A DNA stretch of 64,000 bases. Source: Paenibacillus thalictri. Lineage in GTDB: Bacteria; Bacillota; Bacilli; Paenibacillales; NBRC-103111. Shown one piece after another: positions 24,471-34,272 of this stretch. How positions within the stretch are numbered: the first letter of the stretch is position 1; each line of letters starts with the position of its first letter. The notes below the pieces were generated by a model that had not been told where the DNA came from, searched no databases, and worked only from the letters and a program-made list of their open reading frames with translations. A program made the translations under genes and the position numbers. Location of the stretch: positions 223,417 to 287,416 of the forward strand of contig NZ_SIRE01000012.1 in assembly GCF_004307995.1 (NCBI RefSeq), in the 5' to 3' direction.

Positions 24471-26336
24471 TTAACGGTTCAAGTATTTCAGCGGATTTTC
24501 CAGTCCGCCGCCCTTATGCACTTCAAAGTGCAGATGCACACCCGTTGCGTCTCCCGTACTGCCCATTACGCCGATCTTCTCGCCTTTCTCGACGATCTTC
24601 CCTACCGACGTGTTAAGCTGGCTCATATGGGCATACAACGTCTGATAACCGTTCATATGATCGATAATAACATGATTGCCGTAATCGCTTTTGAAACCCG
24701 CATAGACCACTTTGCCGTTATCGGCGGCCATAATCGTCTTGTTGCTGGACGTCAGGTCAATCCCCTTATGGAGCACGCCCCAACGGGTTCCAAATGTGCT
24801 GCTGATCGAAGCGCCCAACACAGGCCATGCGAATTTGCCGGTGCCTTCGCCTTTGATAACTTTGGTGCCTTTCTTGGCGACCGCCTTGACCGGCTGTTGA
24901 ATCACTTGTTCATTATCCACTTTTTCTTCGATGGTGATGCCATTTACCTTTGTTACGATAATGGTCACCTTCTTGAGGCCGTTCTTGCCGGGACTCACCG
25001 CTTGCACCGTACCGGCACGCAATGTATCGTCCGTCTTATATTCGGTTTCGTATTGAATCTCTTGGCTTTCGGTAATCTTCTCTACCGTTTTGACGGCCAG
25101 TGTCGGTTCAAGTACGGTCAGATCAAGCTGCTGGCCTACTTTAATTTTATCATCGACAATCCATGGATTGTTCTGGTAGATGATCTGCTTGGAAATATTG
25201 AACTTCTTGGCGATACAGGAGACGCAATCTCCCTTTTCCACCGTATATTTAGTCGGCTGTATGTCGCCGGTTTCAAGCTTTTTAATAATTTCCTGCGGAT
25301 CGGCCACATCTTGCGACTGCAACTCGATCTTGTTTAATTCCACTTTCTGCACAAATTCGATGCTTTGCAGTTCTACCTCATCAGGAGGCGTAGAGCCGCT
25401 CGAAGCCGATAAGATACCAACTTTGCCCGGTTCCTTCTTCTGCGTTTTGTCCTTAATGGCTTGCAATACGTTATTTGCGGTAGCCTGGTCCTTCAAGACA
25501 CCAATCACCTTGCCGTCAACCTTCATTTGCATGCCGACCGGGTGGGCTTCGAAAAATTGCGGAACCTTCTGCAGTACTTCAGCGTCATTCGTCTTAGCCA
25601 TAAAAATGCGCTCGGAACTGTACTTGATTTCCGGTTCATCCAGCTCCAGCTCAACCTTGCCGGAGTTCTCTTCAATTTCCTTCTTCTTGTCGATCTTGAT
25701 TTGCTCGATCGGCTTCACGTCTTTAACGGTTCCGAGTTCAACGCCGTTAACCTGTACGTGATACACATGATCCATATGAGCATCCACATATTGATGGCCC
25801 CATAAGGTCGCGCCCGTCAATAACCCGATAACCGCACACGCTTGTACGAACTGCCACTTATGTTTTTTTACAAAACCGGATATATGTATGCCGGGTTGTT
25901 GTCCAACCCCCAGCGCCGTAGCTGCAGCCGCTTGATCCGCCGCTTCCTGCACTTCGGCCTGCACAGCTTGGACTGTCTCTTCGTCGGAAACATCCGCTGA
26001 CGCTTGTTGAATCGTCGTAAGCTCCGTCTCAGACGGTTCATCTGCCGAAAGCTCCGCAGCTGCATCCAGCTGCTGCACATCCGGGGTCTCCGTGACCGCC
26101 GTCACTGCTAGAGCTGCTGCCGGTTCGTGCGCTGCGAGCGCCTCCACAGCCGATTGATTTGCCTGTTCTGCCAACGCTTCGGTATGAAGCGCTGCAGGAT
26201 CTGTATGTTCTAGTTGTTCCGCTGTGTCCGGTTTGTTCTCTGACTTTCCTGTCAAGCTATCCAGCCGCTGAGTGATCCAAGGCTTCCACTTCCCTGGAAC
26301 CGCCTTCAGCCAGCCCCTTCCCTTGAAAACGGTCAT
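24471..26336 (-). CDS. M23 endopeptidase with LysM and G5 domains
   Basis: About 621 residues from the ATG after AAGGAG. A long acidic, Ala/Glu-rich cytoplasmic segment, a membrane helix (FVQACAVIGLLTGATLWG), a unique extracellular region, LysM (YTVEKGDCVSCIAKKFNIS), a G5 domain (YETEYKTDDTLRAGTVQAVSPG) and a C-terminal peptidase M23 with HKGIDL and HLHFEV zinc motifs. It likely cuts peptidoglycan cross-bridges. It sits directly upstream of walR, whose regulon is cell-wall hydrolases. A large intracellular domain is unusual for a secreted hydrolase. Confidence 0.92.
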   Translation of the reverse strand: MTVFKGRGWLKAVPGKWKPWITQRLDSLTGKSENKPDTAEQLEHTDPAALHTEALAEQANQSAVEALAAHEPAAALAVTAVTETPDVQQLDAAAELSADEPSETELTTIQQASADVSDEETVQAVQAEVQEAADQAAAATALGVGQQPGIHISGFVKKHKWQFVQACAVIGLLTGATLWGHQYVDAHMDHVYHVQVNGVELGTVKDVKPIEQIKIDKKKEIEENSGKVELELDEPEIKYSSERIFMAKTNDAEVLQKVPQFFEAHPVGMQMKVDGKVIGVLKDQATANNVLQAIKDKTQKKEPGKVGILSASSGSTPPDEVELQSIEFVQKVELNKIELQSQDVADPQEIIKKLETGDIQPTKYTVEKGDCVSCIAKKFNISKQIIYQNNPWIVDDKIKVGQQLDLTVLEPTLAVKTVEKITESQEIQYETEYKTDDTLRAGTVQAVSPGKNGLKKVTIIVTKVNGITIEEKVDNEQVIQQPVKAVAKKGTKVIKGEGTGKFAWPVLGASISSTFGTRWGVLHKGIDLTSSNKTIMAADNGKVVYAGFKSDYGNHVIIDHMNGYQTLYAHMSQLNTSVGKIVEKGEKIGVMGSTGDATGVHLHFEVHKGGGLENPLKYLNR

Positions 26337-26378
26337 GATCGTCTCCTTAATGAGCGGTTTTTTAATTGTTATGTACAC

Positions 26379-26816
26379 ATACTACGCCTGTTCTGCAATC
26401 GCTGCCTGTTGCAGCGTAATCCAAATCATATAGGGTCGTTCATTTAATGCATATCTGCTTGTTGTTAAAAAATTCCTTAGTCTAGCAAAACACTGTTTCT
26501 ATCACTTTATCACAAACTCTCTACTTTTTTCAACAAAATACTCACTTGAAAAAGCTTAGCGTAGGCATTACGACTCAGAGCTTCGGACTAAACGAGGCAC
26601 GGATTGACACTGAAGGAGCAAAGCAGTGATTGATTCATGCGGAATGAGACTGTGAGTGTTTGCATCTTCGTCGCGATCATTGCAGGGGTTGTATCTTTGC
26701 TTATGAAGCAGCTCCTTTGACGGGAACTGCTTCTTGTACCACGGCTTAACTGCAGCTTCGCGGTATGATAAGCACCAGACTTATTGGTTCTGTTGCGGGG
26801 TTATTTCCGAATCGAA
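26379..26816. other. 438-base gap with hairpin; no gene seen
   Basis: Holds the leader of the M23 gene on its left side. A stable hairpin (GAAGCAGCTCC with GGGAACTGCTTC, 26705-26733) has no good T-tract on either strand. The middle (about 26560-26690) has no frame with a ribosome site. It may include the promoter of the peptidase gene and a weak terminator. Confidence 0.5.
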
Positions 26817-27482
26817 TTAATACTTATTTATGATAGACATCAGTTCATTGTATTCATCCGATTGCAAATACTGTTTGACGATCTGCTCCAGTTCCTTCAT
26901 TTCACTTGTCGTAATGCCGTCCTCGGCGATTTTTGAGATATTCTGCATTTCCGTTTGCGGAAGTCTGTTCGCTAATAATGTAAACAACCTCAGCTTATCT
27001 TCGCTCGACATCGTTTCCTTTAGTTTCGATACTTCCTCGCCCGTAACGACGACCCTTTTATGTTGTTCGAGGGCATCCTGCTTTTTCAGTCCGTCTCCGC
27101 TTGCGGAAGTTTGACTCCATACCGCCACAGCATCGGTAGGTGCGGATTGTTCCGTACTCTTGCCCTGCTGCTCGCGCGGAGTATTCTGCTCCTGCGGTTC
27201 CGGCTGCTTGGCAGTCGACTCTACCGGGGCGGACACGGCAGAGGATCCCGTTGTTATGGAGGGCTTCTCCGGAGGTTTCCTGCTTGCGAACGCGGTGAAT
27301 CTGTCGCTCCATCCATGAAACAAATCGGACGGCATAACCGGTTTAATCGCTGCCGACATATTAAACTGCTTAAGCAGTTCGTTCACATATACCTGGATTG
27401 CGGTAAATGTGGTCGCCGTACATAACACAATAATAAAAGTTGTTTGTAAAATCAATTTGGACATCCATTTTAACAGCTTCAT
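26817..27482 (-). CDS. Single-pass membrane protein, unknown function
   Basis: 221 residues from the ATG 8 bases after AAGGTGG. An N-terminal membrane helix (LILQTTFIIVLCTATTFTAIQVYV), a Pro/Ser/Gln-rich linker and a helical C-terminal domain (KRVVVTGEEVSKLKETMSSEDKLRLFTLLANRL to LQSDEYNELMSIINKY). No family recognised with confidence. Located between purA and the M23 gene. Confidence 0.75.
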   Translation of the reverse strand: MKLLKWMSKLILQTTFIIVLCTATTFTAIQVYVNELLKQFNMSAAIKPVMPSDLFHGWSDRFTAFASRKPPEKPSITTGSSAVSAPVESTAKQPEPQEQNTPREQQGKSTEQSAPTDAVAVWSQTSASGDGLKKQDALEQHKRVVVTGEEVSKLKETMSSEDKLRLFTLLANRLPQTEMQNISKIAEDGITTSEMKELEQIVKQYLQSDEYNELMSIINKY

Positions 27483-27552
27483 CGCCGGTTCCACCTTCAT
27501 CGTCAATATGAACTATTTCATCAGTATTAACCAAATTCAGCCAAGCCAAACC

Positions 27553-27600
27553 AGCAAAAAAGCTCTCCCGGCGCAACGTCAGTTGTCCGGAAGAGCTTAA
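27553..27600 (-). terminator. Intrinsic terminator of purA
   Basis: AAGCTCTTCCGG pairs with CCGGGAGAGCTT, followed by TTTTTT on the minus strand, 25 bases after the purA stop. Confidence 0.88.
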
Positions 27601-27625
27601 CTTATGGATATGGGAATCTATAGAC

Positions 27626-28912
27626 TTATGACCAGATCGGTTGAACGAGATTCGTTTGCTCGCGGTTGCGGCCAACCGAGAAAATCGCCACCGGAATACC
27701 TGTCAGTTCCGCCACACGCTCTACATAACGGCGCGCGTTAACCGGCAAATCATCCAGCGTACGGGCTCCGGAAATATCTTCTTTCCAGCCCGGCAGTTCC
27801 TCGTATACCGCTTCGCATTCGGACAATTGATTCAAGCTGGCCGGGTAATGCGTAATGACTTCTCCGCGGAATTTGTAGCCGGTGCAAATCTTTACCGAAT
27901 CCAGTCCGGCAAGCACGTCGAGCGAATTCAAGGACAAGCCGGTAATCCCGCTTACTCTTCTGGCGTGACGCACAACAACGCTGTCAAACCAGCCTACGCG
28001 GCGTGGTCTGCCCGTAGTGGTTCCGTATTCGTTGCCTTTTTCGCGAATCCAGCTGCCAACCTCATTATCCTGCTCGGTCGGGAAAGGTCCATCGCCGACA
28101 CGTGTCGTGTAGGACTTGGCTACCCCAATGACTTGTCCGATTTTCGTCGGACCTACACCGGAGCCGATACATACGCCACCGGCAGTCGGGTTGGAGGAGG
28201 TAACAAACGGATAGGTGCCTTGATCGATGTCAAGCATGACGCCTTGTGCGCCTTCAAACAGCACTTTACTTCCCTCATCGATATGATCGTTCAACACTAC
28301 CGAAGTATCCGTAACATAATGGCGGATCTTCTCTGCGTAACTCAAGTATTCTTCAAGAATCGCATCGGCGTCCAGCGGTTCTGCGCCGTATACTTGCTGA
28401 ATCAGCACGTTTTTCTCGGCTACAAGACGGCGAAGCTTCTTCTCGAACTCCTGCGCGTCCATCAGATCGGCAATCCGAATGCCGTTGCGAGCCGCTTTAT
28501 CCATATAACACGGTCCAATCCCTTTGCGGGTCGTTCCGATTTTGGCGTCGCCTTTACGTTCTTCTTCCAAACCGTCCAGCAGCAGATGATACGGCATGAT
28601 GATATGGGCGCGGTCGCTGATTTTCAAATTATCCGTAGTGAAACCGTTGTCGTGTATATACTGAATTTCCTCAATCAGCGCAGCCGGATTAATGACCATG
28701 CCGTTGCCGATCACACATATTTTATTATTATAAAAAATACCGGACGGAATCAGGTGCAGCTTATATTTTTTGTCTTCAATCAAAATCGTGTGGCCTGCAT
28801 TGTTACCGCCTTGGTAACGGGCCACCACTTCCGCGGATTCCGCTAAAAAATCGGTGATTTTACCTTTTCCCTCGTCGCCCCATTGGGTTCCGACTACAAC
28901 TACCGTTGACAT
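27626..28912 (-). CDS. purA: Adenylosuccinate synthetase
   Basis: 428 residues, full length. The GTQWGDEGKGKITDFLA P-loop motif, the GNNAGHT motif, the TTRKGIGP segment, RVGDGPFPTE and the GRPRRVGWFD region are all present. It joins IMP and aspartate using GTP in AMP synthesis. The ribosome site is GGGGG in front of the ATG. Flanked by its own promoter and terminator, so probably monocistronic. Confidence 0.98.
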   Translation of the reverse strand: MSTVVVVGTQWGDEGKGKITDFLAESAEVVARYQGGNNAGHTILIEDKKYKLHLIPSGIFYNNKICVIGNGMVINPAALIEEIQYIHDNGFTTDNLKISDRAHIIMPYHLLLDGLEEERKGDAKIGTTRKGIGPCYMDKAARNGIRIADLMDAQEFEKKLRRLVAEKNVLIQQVYGAEPLDADAILEEYLSYAEKIRHYVTDTSVVLNDHIDEGSKVLFEGAQGVMLDIDQGTYPFVTSSNPTAGGVCIGSGVGPTKIGQVIGVAKSYTTRVGDGPFPTEQDNEVGSWIREKGNEYGTTTGRPRRVGWFDSVVVRHARRVSGITGLSLNSLDVLAGLDSVKICTGYKFRGEVITHYPASLNQLSECEAVYEELPGWKEDISGARTLDDLPVNARRYVERVAELTGIPVAIFSVGRNREQTNLVQPIWS

Positions 28913-28953
28913 TCACATTACCCCCGGTCCCGGCGGCGATTCCATCGCCGTCC

Positions 28954-28985
28954 AAAAAATAGCTTGAAACCATGAGGTTTCAAGC
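28954..28985 (-). terminator. Hairpin with T-tract at the very start of the purA leader
   Basis: GCTTGAAACC, loop of four, GGTTTCAAGC, then TATTTTTT on the minus strand. It lies a few bases after the predicted purA start point, so it may be an attenuator or a 5'-stabilising hairpin rather than a simple terminator of the upstream gene. Confidence 0.6.
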
Positions 28986-28994
28986 ACCAAAATA

Positions 28995-29023
28995 AGTTTA
29001 TCAGCCTGTCTGATCGATGTCAA
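28995..29023 (-). promoter_or_regulatory. Sigma-A promoter of purA
   Basis: TTGACA at 29018-29023 and TAAACT at 28995-29000 with 17 bases between. The predicted start is near 28988, directly before the hairpin. Confidence 0.75.
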
Positions 29024-29026
29024 TAA

Positions 29027-29072
29027 AAAAACGAACAATCCCACCCCTAAGGGCAGTATTGTTCGCTTCATA
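29027..29072 (-). terminator. Intrinsic terminator of dnaB
   Basis: GCGAACAAT pairs with ATTGTTCG and is followed by TTTTTTT on the minus strand. It ends the yybS–gdpP–rplI–dnaB transcript shortly after the dnaB stop. Confidence 0.85.
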
Positions 29073-29086
29073 TAGGAGCAAAGCCG

Positions 29087-30445
29087 CTATCCGGCCGCTG
29101 AATCCTGGTGTGTTAAGTTCAAATTTACGAACTTATTGAAACTTTTCTGAAAACCAAGCTCCACCGTGCCGACAGGGCCGTTCCGCTGCTTGGCGATAAT
29201 AATCTCGATGACATTTTTCTTTTCCGATTCCTGATCGTAATAATCGTCCCGGTATAAGAAAGCGACAATATCGGCATCCTGCTCGATCGAACCGGACTCC
29301 CGCAAGTCGGACATCATCGGACGTTTGTCCTGACGTTGCTCGACCCCCCGGCTCAGCTGCGACAGAGCGATAACCGGCACGTCCAGCTCACGAGCAATCT
29401 GCTTCAGCGTACGCGATATTTCCGATACTTCCTGCTGGCGGTTTTCCCCGGCTTTGCCGCGGCCCGCAATCAGCTGCAAGTAATCGATCAGAATCATGCC
29501 AAGACCTCTCTCCTGCTTCAGTCTCCGGCATTTGGCCCGAATATCGGCAACCGTTACCGTCGGCGAATCATCGATATAGATGTTGGCCTCGGACATGACG
29601 CTCATCGCCATCGTCAGCTTGTCCCATTCTTCCGGCTTTAAGTTACCGTTTCTCATCCCGCTTGCTTCGATATTGCCCTCTGCGCACAACATCCGCGTAA
29701 CAAGCTGGGCCGCACCCATCTCCAAACTGAAAATGGCTACGGTCTGCTTTTCGCGGATACCGACGTTCTGCGCGATATTCAAGGCAAACGCCGTCTTACC
29801 TACGGAAGGACGGGCCGCCACGATAATCAAGTCCGACCGCTGAAAGCCGGCCGTCATGCGATCTAAGTCCAGGAACCCGGATTTAATGCCGGTTGTCGTA
29901 CCTTTTTGCTCATGCAGCTTTTCAACTTTCTCGAACACTTCCATCAGCACATCGCGTATAGCAACGAATCCGCTGCCCGAACGGCGCTGTGAGATTTCCA
30001 TAATGCGCCGCTCTGCATCCGATAGTAATCCGCCGACATCGTCTTCGCTGGCGTAACCGTTCGATACAATTTGCGTCGCCGCGCGGATCAGCCTGCGCAG
30101 CATCGATTTCTCTTCGACGATTTGCGCGTAATAGTCGATGTTGGCCGCCGTCGGCACGGCATTGGCCAGCTCCGTTAAGTAGCCCACGCCGCCGATCTCG
30201 TCCAGTTGCTGCTTATCCTGCAGCCGCGCGGTCAAGGTGATTAAATCAACCGGCTCGTTGTCGCCGTTCAATTCAATCATAGCTTCAAAGATACGCTGGT
30301 GCGCGCCGCGGTAGAAATCGTCGCTGGTAATGCGCTCCATCGCCGTAACCATCGCATCGCTATCCAGCAAAATGGCGCCAAGCACCGCTTGCTCAGCTTC
30401 CGCATTTTGCGGCGGAATGCGGTCTAACAGCAATTCTCCCTCCAT
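29087..30445 (-). CDS. dnaB: Replicative DNA helicase DnaB (DnaC in B. subtilis)
   Basis: 452 residues. The N-terminal DnaB domain (PPQNAEAEQAVLGAILLDS) and the RecA-like core with Walker A ARPSVGKTAFALN, Walker B LILIDYLQL and the C-terminal SDLRESGSIEQDAD are complete. It is the hexameric 5'-3' helicase at the fork. Downstream of rplI as in other bacilli. Confidence 0.97.
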   Translation of the reverse strand: MEGELLLDRIPPQNAEAEQAVLGAILLDSDAMVTAMERITSDDFYRGAHQRIFEAMIELNGDNEPVDLITLTARLQDKQQLDEIGGVGYLTELANAVPTAANIDYYAQIVEEKSMLRRLIRAATQIVSNGYASEDDVGGLLSDAERRIMEISQRRSGSGFVAIRDVLMEVFEKVEKLHEQKGTTTGIKSGFLDLDRMTAGFQRSDLIIVAARPSVGKTAFALNIAQNVGIREKQTVAIFSLEMGAAQLVTRMLCAEGNIEASGMRNGNLKPEEWDKLTMAMSVMSEANIYIDDSPTVTVADIRAKCRRLKQERGLGMILIDYLQLIAGRGKAGENRQQEVSEISRTLKQIARELDVPVIALSQLSRGVEQRQDKRPMMSDLRESGSIEQDADIVAFLYRDDYYDQESEKKNVIEIIIAKQRNGPVGTVELGFQKSFNKFVNLNLTHQDSAAG

Positions 30446-30495
30446 GACCTACTTCTCCTTTCCCGTCAGGTCTGAAGCCAAAAGTGCTGCCATTG

Positions 30496-30942
30496 TTACT
30501 CTTCCGACACTTGAACCCGCAGCTTCGCCGTCACCTGAGGGTGCAGCTTCACTGTCACTTCCGTTACGCCCAGCGTACGGATCGGTTCCTTCATTTCCAC
30601 CTTGCGTTTGTCGATACTGATCTTGTATTGCTTATCCAGCTCTTCCGCCACTTGTTTATTGGAGATCGCCCCGAACAGCCGGCCGTCTTGTCCCGACTTG
30701 GCTTTGATCTGCACAATCAGTTCGCCAAGCTTTTTCCCCAGCTCCTGAGCGTCCAGCTTCTCTTGTTCCTTGCGGCGGTCCTCCGCTTTCTTCTGCTGCT
30801 CCAGCGTCTTGACGCTGCCCTCCGTGGCCGGTGCCGCAAGCTGTTGTTTAAACAAGAAATTCGTAGCGTATCCTTCGGATACCTCTTTAATTTCACCTTT
30901 TTTACCTTGACCTTTAACATCCTTCAATAAAATGACCTTCAT
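30496..30942 (-). CDS. rplI: 50S ribosomal protein L9
   Basis: 148 residues with the L9 signature (MKVILLKDVKGQGKKGEIKEVSEGYATNFL), the long connecting helix and the C-terminal domain (GRLFGAISNKQVAEEL). The ATG overlaps the gdpP stop by four bases. Confidence 0.98.
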   Translation of the reverse strand: MKVILLKDVKGQGKKGEIKEVSEGYATNFLFKQQLAAPATEGSVKTLEQQKKAEDRRKEQEKLDAQELGKKLGELIVQIKAKSGQDGRLFGAISNKQVAEELDKQYKISIDKRKVEMKEPIRTLGVTEVTVKLHPQVTAKLRVQVSEE

Positions 30943-32903
30943 TCGAAAAGCCCCTCCTTATCATGAATCTCGCTTAAAATATGTTTTAATCGTTCCGCCG
31001 CTTCGTACACGGTAACCCCTTCCAGCTGCGTCGCCGCATTGGTTAAATGACCGCCGCCGCCCATATGCTCCATCACGATCTGTACGTTCATCTGCCCGAG
31101 TGACCGGGCGCTAATGCCGATTTGGCCATCGGGGCGTTCGCTGATCACAAACGAGGCCATAATGCCCGTCATCGTAATTAACGTATCCGCCACCTGGGCG
31201 ATCAGCAGCTGAGAATATTTTCGGCCCGGTTCCGTGATCGCCAGTGCGATATGCTCATAGATCACGTTGACGTTTTTGACCATTTCCGACTTCTGAATGT
31301 AGCTCTCCAAATCTTCTTTCAGAAAACGCTGAATCAGTGAAGAATCGGCTCCGCTCCGGCGCAAAAAGGATGCCGCCTCGAAGGTTCGGGCTCCTGTACG
31401 CAAGCTGAAGCTTTTCGTATCGACGACAATGCCGGCCAACAGCGCCGTAGCCTCAAGCACGCCCATCGTCAGGCGGTCATGGAAATATTGCAGCAGCTCG
31501 GTCACCAGCTCGCATGTCGATGAGGCATAAGGCTCCATATAAACAAGGGTCGCTTCATGCAAAAAATCTTCGCTGCGCCGGTGATGGTCAACCACGAAAA
31601 TACGATTGGTCTGCTGCAGCACCCTCGGCTCGGGCACCATCGATGCCCTGTGTGTATCTACCACTACGGCAAGCGAGTGCCGCGTCGTAATCTGCAGCGC
31701 CTGCTCCGGTGTAATAAACCACCTGTTGAGCTTCTCGTCTTCCGTGATCGTCTCCATCAGCCGCTGAATGGAAGGATTAACCCCCTCCAGCACGATATAG
31801 CCTTCCTTATTGCTGACATGCGCCGCCTTCAGCACCCCGATGGCCGCTCCCAACGAATCCATGTCCGCCACGCGGTGACCCATAATAACGACTTTATCGC
31901 TGTCGCGGATCAAGTCGCGCATCGCATGGGAGATCACGCGGGCCCGCACGCGTGTCCGCTTCTCAACCGCATTGGAACGTCCGCCGTAGAAAGACAATCG
32001 CTCGCCTACTTTAACGGCCACTTGATCGCCGCCCCGGCCAAGCGCCATGTCCAAGCTGGTTTGCGCCCATATCCCGAGCTCGGGCAGCGTGTCGGCTCCT
32101 GAAGCAATGCCAACGCTGAGTGTCATCGGCAGCTTGTTCTGAATCGTAATGTCCCGCACCTCGTCCAATAACTCAAAACGCGACTGCTCCAACTGCTTTA
32201 GCGCTCTCTGATCGAGCAAAATCAAATACCGGTCCGAGGCCGTCCGGCGCAAATACAATCCGTATTTAGTCGACCACTCCGTAATCTCGCCGGTTACTTT
32301 CGCCATCATGATGCTGCGTGTCTGATCGTCCATGCCCTGGGTAGCTTCTTCCAAGTTGTCCATCATGACAATACCGATCGCCAGCTTTTCTTCTTCATAC
32401 CGCTCCCGCAAGCTTTTAACCTCGGTGATATCAAAAAAATACATCAGCCGTTCATCCGGCTTTACTTGCACATAGTATACCTGCTTGCCAATCGTAATTT
32501 CCAGCTTGGTTTCTTTGTCCTTCTTCGCTTTCAACGAAGGGATGACTTCATGCAGCGGTTCGCCGATGATAGAATCCCGTCCAGCCATCTTGGCCACAAA
32601 CGGATTATGCCACTCGACTACTTTATCTTCATTATAAAGCAGCATCCCGATAGGCAGATTTGCAACAACATCGCTGCCAGCTTTCTTCACCCTATGTGAT
32701 AACGTGGCCGCATACTCGTTCAAATCTTGGCGGAACGCCTTCTCGGAGCTTATGGTCATATAACCGAGAATACAGCAAATGACTAAAGCGATAGCTCCGA
32801 TAACCCACATATAATAAAACAGCACCAAAATCAATACAAGCAAAAGCCCGAACAACCAGATCATATGAGATCCATGCCATCGCTTCAGCAGGAACTTCGG
32901 CAT
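30939..32903 (-). CDS. gdpP: Cyclic-di-AMP phosphodiesterase GdpP
   Basis: 654 residues: two membrane helices near the N-terminus, a PAS-like domain (about 85-160), a degenerate GGDEF domain (about 175-305), and a DHH/DHHA1 domain with GHRVADMDSLGAA, VVDTHR, VDHHRR and the terminal GGGGHLTNAA motif. It hydrolyses c-di-AMP and so affects osmotic balance, wall stress and beta-lactam tolerance. Confidence 0.96.
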   Translation of the reverse strand: MPKFLLKRWHGSHMIWLFGLLLVLILVLFYYMWVIGAIALVICCILGYMTISSEKAFRQDLNEYAATLSHRVKKAGSDVVANLPIGMLLYNEDKVVEWHNPFVAKMAGRDSIIGEPLHEVIPSLKAKKDKETKLEITIGKQVYYVQVKPDERLMYFFDITEVKSLRERYEEEKLAIGIVMMDNLEEATQGMDDQTRSIMMAKVTGEITEWSTKYGLYLRRTASDRYLILLDQRALKQLEQSRFELLDEVRDITIQNKLPMTLSVGIASGADTLPELGIWAQTSLDMALGRGGDQVAVKVGERLSFYGGRSNAVEKRTRVRARVISHAMRDLIRDSDKVVIMGHRVADMDSLGAAIGVLKAAHVSNKEGYIVLEGVNPSIQRLMETITEDEKLNRWFITPEQALQITTRHSLAVVVDTHRASMVPEPRVLQQTNRIFVVDHHRRSEDFLHEATLVYMEPYASSTCELVTELLQYFHDRLTMGVLEATALLAGIVVDTKSFSLRTGARTFEAASFLRRSGADSSLIQRFLKEDLESYIQKSEMVKNVNVIYEHIALAITEPGRKYSQLLIAQVADTLITMTGIMASFVISERPDGQIGISARSLGQMNVQIVMEHMGGGGHLTNAATQLEGVTVYEAAERLKHILSEIHDKEGLFE

Positions 32904-32933
32904 TATTTTTTCGCCCCTAATTTCAAGAAGTAA

Positions 32934-33866
32934 TTATTTTTTGGTCAACCGATCGCGGAGAGGAAACGCCACATCGAAAAGGCCAAGCAAACTGAGCAAA
33001 AAGTACGTTGGAGGAAAAACGATAAATAAAATAATACCGATGATCGGCAGCGCTTTGTTCCATTTTTTGCGGTATGCAATAAAGAACAAAAGGGCAATGC
33101 CTTGAAGTGCAAATGCAAAGGACAATATCGGAACCAAATTGATCAATATGGTGAACAGAATGGAGTTTGGATCCTTAACGAAATATTCCATGATCAGCGC
33201 GACCAGATAATACCACACGAACGATCGAGGCAGCATCCACTCCCTAACCGGCCGGAAGGCAGGTATCATTTCGCCTGATCTCACAAGTGCCTTGCGCGCC
33301 AGCCAATGCGTAAATACCGCATAGAATAGCGAAAATCCTATCATATATAAAGGCAGCATTTGCGCGGTCAGCTGTACGACCAGATCGGCATCCATCGGGA
33401 TCATGCCCTTCAGGCTGGCCGGCAGCGTATCCAGGCTTTCACGCATAAACTGCTTCATTTTCTCAACCCAATTAAATCCGAACCCGTAACTGATCACCAG
33501 ACTTAACAACAGTTCGCATAGCAGCGTTACCGCCCCTACCGTCATCACAGAACGAGCCGGCGCCTTCTTCTTATACAAATTGCCCATCTGAATGACCGGC
33601 GGCAGGAAAAACAACGCAATGGCCAGCAGCAAGGCCCCGAACCAGCCCGGAAATACAAGTCCCGTCAGTATATATACAAGGATCAGCGCAACCGCATAAT
33701 GTGCCGCAAACAGCTTGATATTCGTTCTTACATACATATACAGCAGCGGAATCATAATAAATCCCGTCGTAATCAGGCCAAACGGCGTGCCCATGGACAG
33801 CAGCAGCACAATAAACAGGACATTCCAACCTACGATACGCCAACTTGAACTACCCAACAGGTTCAC
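32934..33866 (-). CDS. yybS: YybS family membrane protein (DUF2232)
   Basis: 310 residues with about eight hydrophobic helices and the DUF2232 look. It precedes gdpP, dnaB and rplI in the same operon as in B. subtilis. The function is unknown; a membrane or transport-related role is inferred from topology only. Confidence 0.87.
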   Translation of the reverse strand: MNLLGSSSWRIVGWNVLFIVLLLSMGTPFGLITTGFIMIPLLYMYVRTNIKLFAAHYAVALILVYILTGLVFPGWFGALLLAIALFFLPPVIQMGNLYKKKAPARSVMTVGAVTLLCELLLSLVISYGFGFNWVEKMKQFMRESLDTLPASLKGMIPMDADLVVQLTAQMLPLYMIGFSLFYAVFTHWLARKALVRSGEMIPAFRPVREWMLPRSFVWYYLVALIMEYFVKDPNSILFTILINLVPILSFAFALQGIALLFFIAYRKKWNKALPIIGIILFIVFPPTYFLLSLLGLFDVAFPLRDRLTKK

Positions 33867-34174
33867 CTCTTACGCAGATGGTCTTCTAAAGCCGAAATAT
33901 CCCCGTACCAGTCCTCTAGCTGATGCCCATCCTCCCTATGCTTCTTCATTTTATCCAAAAGAGCCTCATCTAAACTGCGGTAAGGGATGCCGAGCCGTCT
34001 CCCGAGAATATAGCAGCAAGCAACAATACTGGCGAGGCCGTCCACCATCTTATGATGGCTTCCTTCCCATATGCCCTTGAGCAAATGCGCTACTTGATCG
34101 ACCAGCTCCGTTTTGAGCCACTCAATAATTTTAGCCCGTTTGGCGACGTCCATATCCTTATCCATACCCGGCAA
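33863..34174 (-). CDS. MazG-like family protein
   Basis: About 103 residues. A TTG 9 bases after AAGGAG is the preferred start; ATG at 34165 is an alternative. Helical, with KRAKIIEWLKTELVDQVAHLLKGIWEGSHHKMVDGLASIVACCYILGRRLG resembling the all-alpha NTP-pyrophosphatase fold of MazG-like proteins. It lacks the full EExxE metal motifs, so activity is uncertain. Overlaps the yybS start by four bases. Confidence 0.75.
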   Translation of the reverse strand: MPGMDKDMDVAKRAKIIEWLKTELVDQVAHLLKGIWEGSHHKMVDGLASIVACCYILGRRLGIPYRSLDEALLDKMKKHREDGHQLEDWYGDISALEDHLRKR

Positions 34175-34272
34175 TAGCAACCTCTCCTTTCGGAGCTTTA
34201 CCCGCATATCTCAAATTATACCACAACCATTGCGGCTATCGAAGCATTGTGTATATTCCGTATACCTTACGA

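Noticed and set aside
24414..25337. Plus-strand frame of 307 codons
   Set aside because: Antisense to the M23/LysM gene; composition unlike a real protein.
27641..28846. Long plus-strand frame of 401 codons
   Set aside because: Antisense to purA, which is fully conserved on the other strand.
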